A stretch of 38,297 bases of DNA from an uncultured Cetobacterium sp. (GTDB lineage: Bacteria; Fusobacteriota; Fusobacteriia; Fusobacteriales; Fusobacteriaceae), in contig NZ_CAMQXC010000009.1 of the NCBI RefSeq assembly GCF_947038635.1, positions 1 to 38,297 on the forward strand, given 5' to 3'. The translations under genes and the position numbers were made by a program. How positions within the stretch are numbered: position 1 is the first letter of the stretch; each line of letters starts with the position of its first letter. The notes under the pieces were generated by a model. That model had not been told where the DNA came from. It searched no databases and worked only from the letters and a program-made list of their open reading frames with translations. Positions 35,467 to 38,297 of the stretch are shown here, in pieces.

Positions 35467-36185
35467 CATTATTAAAAGTTACATTAGTAGCACTACTAAA
35501 TTTTATGTATTTAACGTTATTTAAATCTAGTAAGATAAAAAAAATGTCTAAAGATAAAGCTCCATTTGCCGCAAGAAAAGAGTTGAAAAAGCTTTCTGAA
35601 AGAATAGTAAAAGCAGCTAAAATAGATTTAGAAGTAGTATATTTAGATGAGATAGCATATAAAAAGATGAAGCTAGAGGATGGAATAGTGATAGTAGCAA
35701 ATCACGCAAGTAATTTAGATATACCAGTTATAGTTACAGCTTTAAGTATACCAGTAGGTTTTGTTGCTAAAAAAGAGATGGAAAACTGGCCATTTTATTC
35801 AATGTGGATGAAAATGAGCAATTGTATATTTTTAGACAGATCTAATCCAAGAGAAGGGATAAAAAGCATAAGAAAAGCAGTGGAAATCGTTAAACAAGGA
35901 TATCCAACTGTAATTTTTCCTGAAGGTGAAAGAACTTTAACAGGAGAAATTGGAAATTTTAAAAAAGGAAGTTTTAAATTAGCAACAGAAACTGGTGGAA
36001 TCATTTTGCCGTTAACAATAGATGGAACTTTTTTTGTTCAAAATAGAAAAAGCATTCTAATAAAGCCAAATAGAAAAGTTAGATTGACTGTAGGAAAACC
36101 GATAGATTTGAGAAAAATAAGCCAAGAAAATAGCAAAAACATTAGTGAGATTGTTCGAGAATTGGTAGTTAAAGAGATGAAGTAA
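35460..36185 (+). CDS. 1-acyl-sn-glycerol-3-phosphate acyltransferase (PlsC-like)
   Basis: VANHASNLDIPVI (HX4D), FLDRSNPREGIKSI, FPEGERTLTGEIGNFKKGSFKLA. Confidence 0.9.
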   Translation: MLTLLKVTLVALLNFMYLTLFKSSKIKKMSKDKAPFAARKELKKLSERIVKAAKIDLEVVYLDEIAYKKMKLEDGIVIVANHASNLDIPVIVTALSIPVGFVAKKEMENWPFYSMWMKMSNCIFLDRSNPREGIKSIRKAVEIVKQGYPTVIFPEGERTLTGEIGNFKKGSFKLATETGGIILPLTIDGTFFVQNRKSILIKPNRKVRLTVGKPIDLRKISQENSKNISEIVRELVVKEMK

Positions 36186-36249
36186 AAAAATAATTAAAAA
36201 ATAACCACTAAATAAGTATAAAATTAATCGTTAAAAACTTGGGAAAAGT

Positions 36250-36278
36250 TTGACACTAGTTATTATTTGTGCTATAAT
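36250..36278 (+). promoter_or_regulatory. Consensus promoter of pflB: TTGACA (36250-36255), 17 nt, TATAAT (36273-36278)
   Basis: gtTTGACActagttattatttgtgcTATAATc. Confidence 0.88.
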
Positions 36279-36368
36279 CTCCTTGAAAATTAAGTTGAGC
36301 TTAACAGGGCTTAAACGAAAAATATAATTGGAATATATATTATTTATAATCCACTCAGGAGGAAAAAG

Positions 36369-38297
36369 ATGGAAAACTTACAATCTTACTGGTCAGATTT
36401 CAAAGGAAACTTATGGAAGAAAGAAATCAATGTTAGAGATTTCATTCAGAACAACTACACACCATACACTGGGGATGAGTCATTCTTAGTTGGAGCTACT
36501 GAAAATACAAAAGCTGTTTGGTCAAAGTTAACAGAAATGTTCAAAGAAGAGATTGCAAGAGGTGTTTATGATGCAGAAACTAGAACTCCTCAATCAATAA
36601 CTACTTATGGACCTGGATACATTTCAAAGGATAACGAGTCAATCGTAGGACTACAAACAGATGCACCATTAAAGAGAGGAATCTATCCAAAAGGTGGATT
36701 AAGAATGGTTGAAAACTCTTTAAATGCATATGGATATGAAATTGATCCAATAACAAAAGAGATTTTTACAAAATATAGAAAAACTCATAACGAAGGAGTT
36801 TTCTCAGCATATACAGATGATATGAAAGCTGTAAGAAAATCAGGAATCGTAACTGGATTACCAGATGCTTATGGAAGAGGAAGAATAATTGGAGACTACA
36901 GAAGAGTAGCTTTATACGGAGTAGATAGATTAATCGAAGAAAGAAAATTCGAATTAAAGAAAGCTGAAGCTCCAGAATTAACTGAAGAAATCATCAGAAA
37001 AAGAGAAGAAATAACAGAGCAAATTAACGCGTTAAAAGCATTCGTTAAAATGTGTGCTTCTTACGGATTTGACGTAACTAAGCCAGCATCAAACGCAAAA
37101 GAAGCTGTACAATGGGTATACTTTGCATACTTAGCAGCTACAAAAGATCAAGATGGAGCAGCAATGTCAGTTGGAAGAACTGCAACATTCTTAGATATAT
37201 ATATTGAGAAAGATTTAGCAAAAGGATTAATTACTGAGGATGAAGCTCAAGATTTAATCGACCAATTTATCATAAAATTAAGAATTATCAGATTCTTAAG
37301 AACTCCAGAGTACAACGATTTATTCTCAGGAGATCCAACTTGGGTAACTGAAGCTTTAGGAGGAGAAGGAGTAGATGGAAGAACTTTAGTTTCTAAAACA
37401 GCGTTCAGATATTTAAATACTCTTTACAACTTAGGACCAGCTCCAGAGCCAAACTTAACAGTATTATGGTCACAAAAATCTCCAGCAAACTGGAAGAGTT
37501 TCTGTGCTAAAGTTTCAATAGATACATCAGCAATTCAATATGAAAATGATGATTTAATGAGACCAGAGTTAGGAGACGACTACGGAATCGCATGTTGTGT
37601 TTCTCCAATGAAAATAGGAAAGCAAATGCAATTCTTCGGAGCTAGAGTAAACTTACCAAAAGCTTTATTATATGCTATCAACGGTGGAAGAGATGAGAAG
37701 TCAGGAGCACAAGTAGCACCTAAATTCGAAGGAATCACTTCTGAGTACTTAGATTTTGATGAAGTAATGGAAAAATATGACTTAGTATTAAAATGGTTAG
37801 CAGGAGTATACATCAACGCTCTAAAAGTTATCCACTACATGCACGATAAGTATTCTTATGAGGCATTTGAAATGGCACTTCATGATGTAGAAGTTTTAAG
37901 AACACAAGCATCAGGAATCGCTGGATTATCAATCGTTGCTGACTCATTAGCAGCTATTAGAGATGCAAAAGTAAGAGTAATCAGAGATGAAAGAGGAATC
38001 GCTGTTGACTTCGTAAGAGAAGGAGAATATGTAGCATTCGGAAACAACGATGATAATACAGATAAATTAGCAGTTGAAATAATGGAGAAATTCATGAATT
38101 ATATCAGAACTCATGAAACTTACAGAAATTCAAAAGCTACACAATCAATCTTAACTATAACTTCAAACGTAGTTTATGGAAAGAAAACAGGAACTACTCC
38201 TTGTGGAAGACCAGCAGGAACTCCATTCTCTCCAGGAGCTAACCCAATGAACGGAAGAGATACAAGAGGAGCAGAGCAAGTGCTGCTACTGCTCCTC
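36369..38297 (+). CDS. pflB: Formate C-acetyltransferase (pyruvate formate-lyase), 3'-truncated by window end; missing from the ORF track because no stop is reached
   Basis: RBS aggagg 36357-36362; [45 protein letters not shown]...; catalytic Cys-Cys [29 protein letters not shown] (CC codons 37593-37598); ...[26 protein letters not shown]. Confidence 0.96.
   Translation, partial: MENLQSYWSDFKGNLWKKEINVRDFIQNNYTPYTGDESFLVGATENTKAVWSKLTEMFKEEIARGVYDAETRTPQSITTYGPGYISKDNESIVGLQTDAPLKRGIYPKGGLRMVENSLNAYGYEIDPITKEIFTKYRKTHNEGVFSAYTDDMKAVRKSGIVTGLPDAYGRGRIIGDYRRVALYGVDRLIEERKFELKKAEAPELTEEIIRKREEITEQINALKAFVKMCASYGFDVTKPASNAKEAVQWVYFAYLAATKDQDGAAMSVGRTATFLDIYIEKDLAKGLITEDEAQDLIDQFIIKLRIIRFLRTPEYNDLFSGDPTWVTEALGGEGVDGRTLVSKTAFRYLNTLYNLGPAPEPNLTVLWSQKSPANWKSFCAKVSIDTSAIQYENDDLMRPELGDDYGIACCVSPMKIGKQMQFFGARVNLPKALLYAINGGRDEKSGAQVAPKFEGITSEYLDFDEVMEKYDLVLKWLAGVYINALKVIHYMHDKYSYEAFEMALHDVEVLRTQASGIAGLSIVADSLAAIRDAKVRVIRDERGIAVDFVREGEYVAFGNNDDNTDKLAVEIMEKFMNYIRTHETYRNSKATQSILTITSNVVYGKKTGTTPCGRPAGTPFSPGANPMNGRDTRGAEQVLLLLL

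Noticed and set aside
36235-36251. aaactt-gggaa-aagttt inverted repeat abutting the pflB -35 box, possible operator
   Set aside because: Only 6-bp A/T-rich arms; too likely by chance in this composition to call without conservation.
36285-36368. Possible structured leader of pflB (gttgagcttaac, ggaatatatattatttataatcc)
   Set aside because: Short or mismatched arms and no T-tract; not comparable to the putP leader.
37580-38095. Minus-strand ORFs at 37580-37816 and 37880-38095
   Set aside because: Antisense to pflB, which the track omitted only because its frame has no stop before the window end.
1-38297. CRISPR arrays, transposases, phage genes, toxin-antitoxin or defence islands, tRNA/rRNA genes
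   Set aside because: Scanned by eye on both strands; none found. The gene content is housekeeping.

Overview
AT-rich bacterial window, probably Fusobacteriota (Cetobacterium/Fusobacterium-like, judged from protein flavour and gene content; not confirmed by search). It is almost entirely plus-strand housekeeping genes: tcdA fragment, flavodoxin, rhodanese, putP, ogt (minus strand), cobalamin riboswitch + btuB-like TonB receptor, btuF-like binding protein, a CbiR-like TIM-barrel protein, ricT/PSP1, a TrmN6-like methylase, uvrB, xseA, a TPR protein, dprA, topA, trmFO, a Xer-family recombinase, a YqeH-type cpGTPase, a pseudopilin-like protein, an FAD-dependent oxidoreductase, ftsY, pta, ackA, nifJ, an LPS-core cluster (GT2, three GT9, RfaY-like kinase), recA, recX, plsC-like, and pflB truncated by the window end. 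No CRISPR array, mobile element, rRNA or tRNA was seen. The strongest candidate for something undescribed is the putP leader. A consensus promoter is followed by a 19-codon ORF ending ...Gln-Pro-Ile-Pro-Pro-Arg-stop, then five RNA segments that pair in a mutually exclusive chain (A:B, B:C, C:D, D:E) ending in an intrinsic terminator just before putP. This looks like a proline-sensing ribosome-mediated attenuator controlling a Na+/proline symporter. Other items of interest are a candidate cobamide-remodeling hydrolase (CbiR-like) next to B12 uptake genes, a Xer-like recombinase whose catalytic Arg-I position is Thr, and a four-Cys insertion in NifJ. Both window termini carry short inverted fold-backs that look like assembly artefacts.
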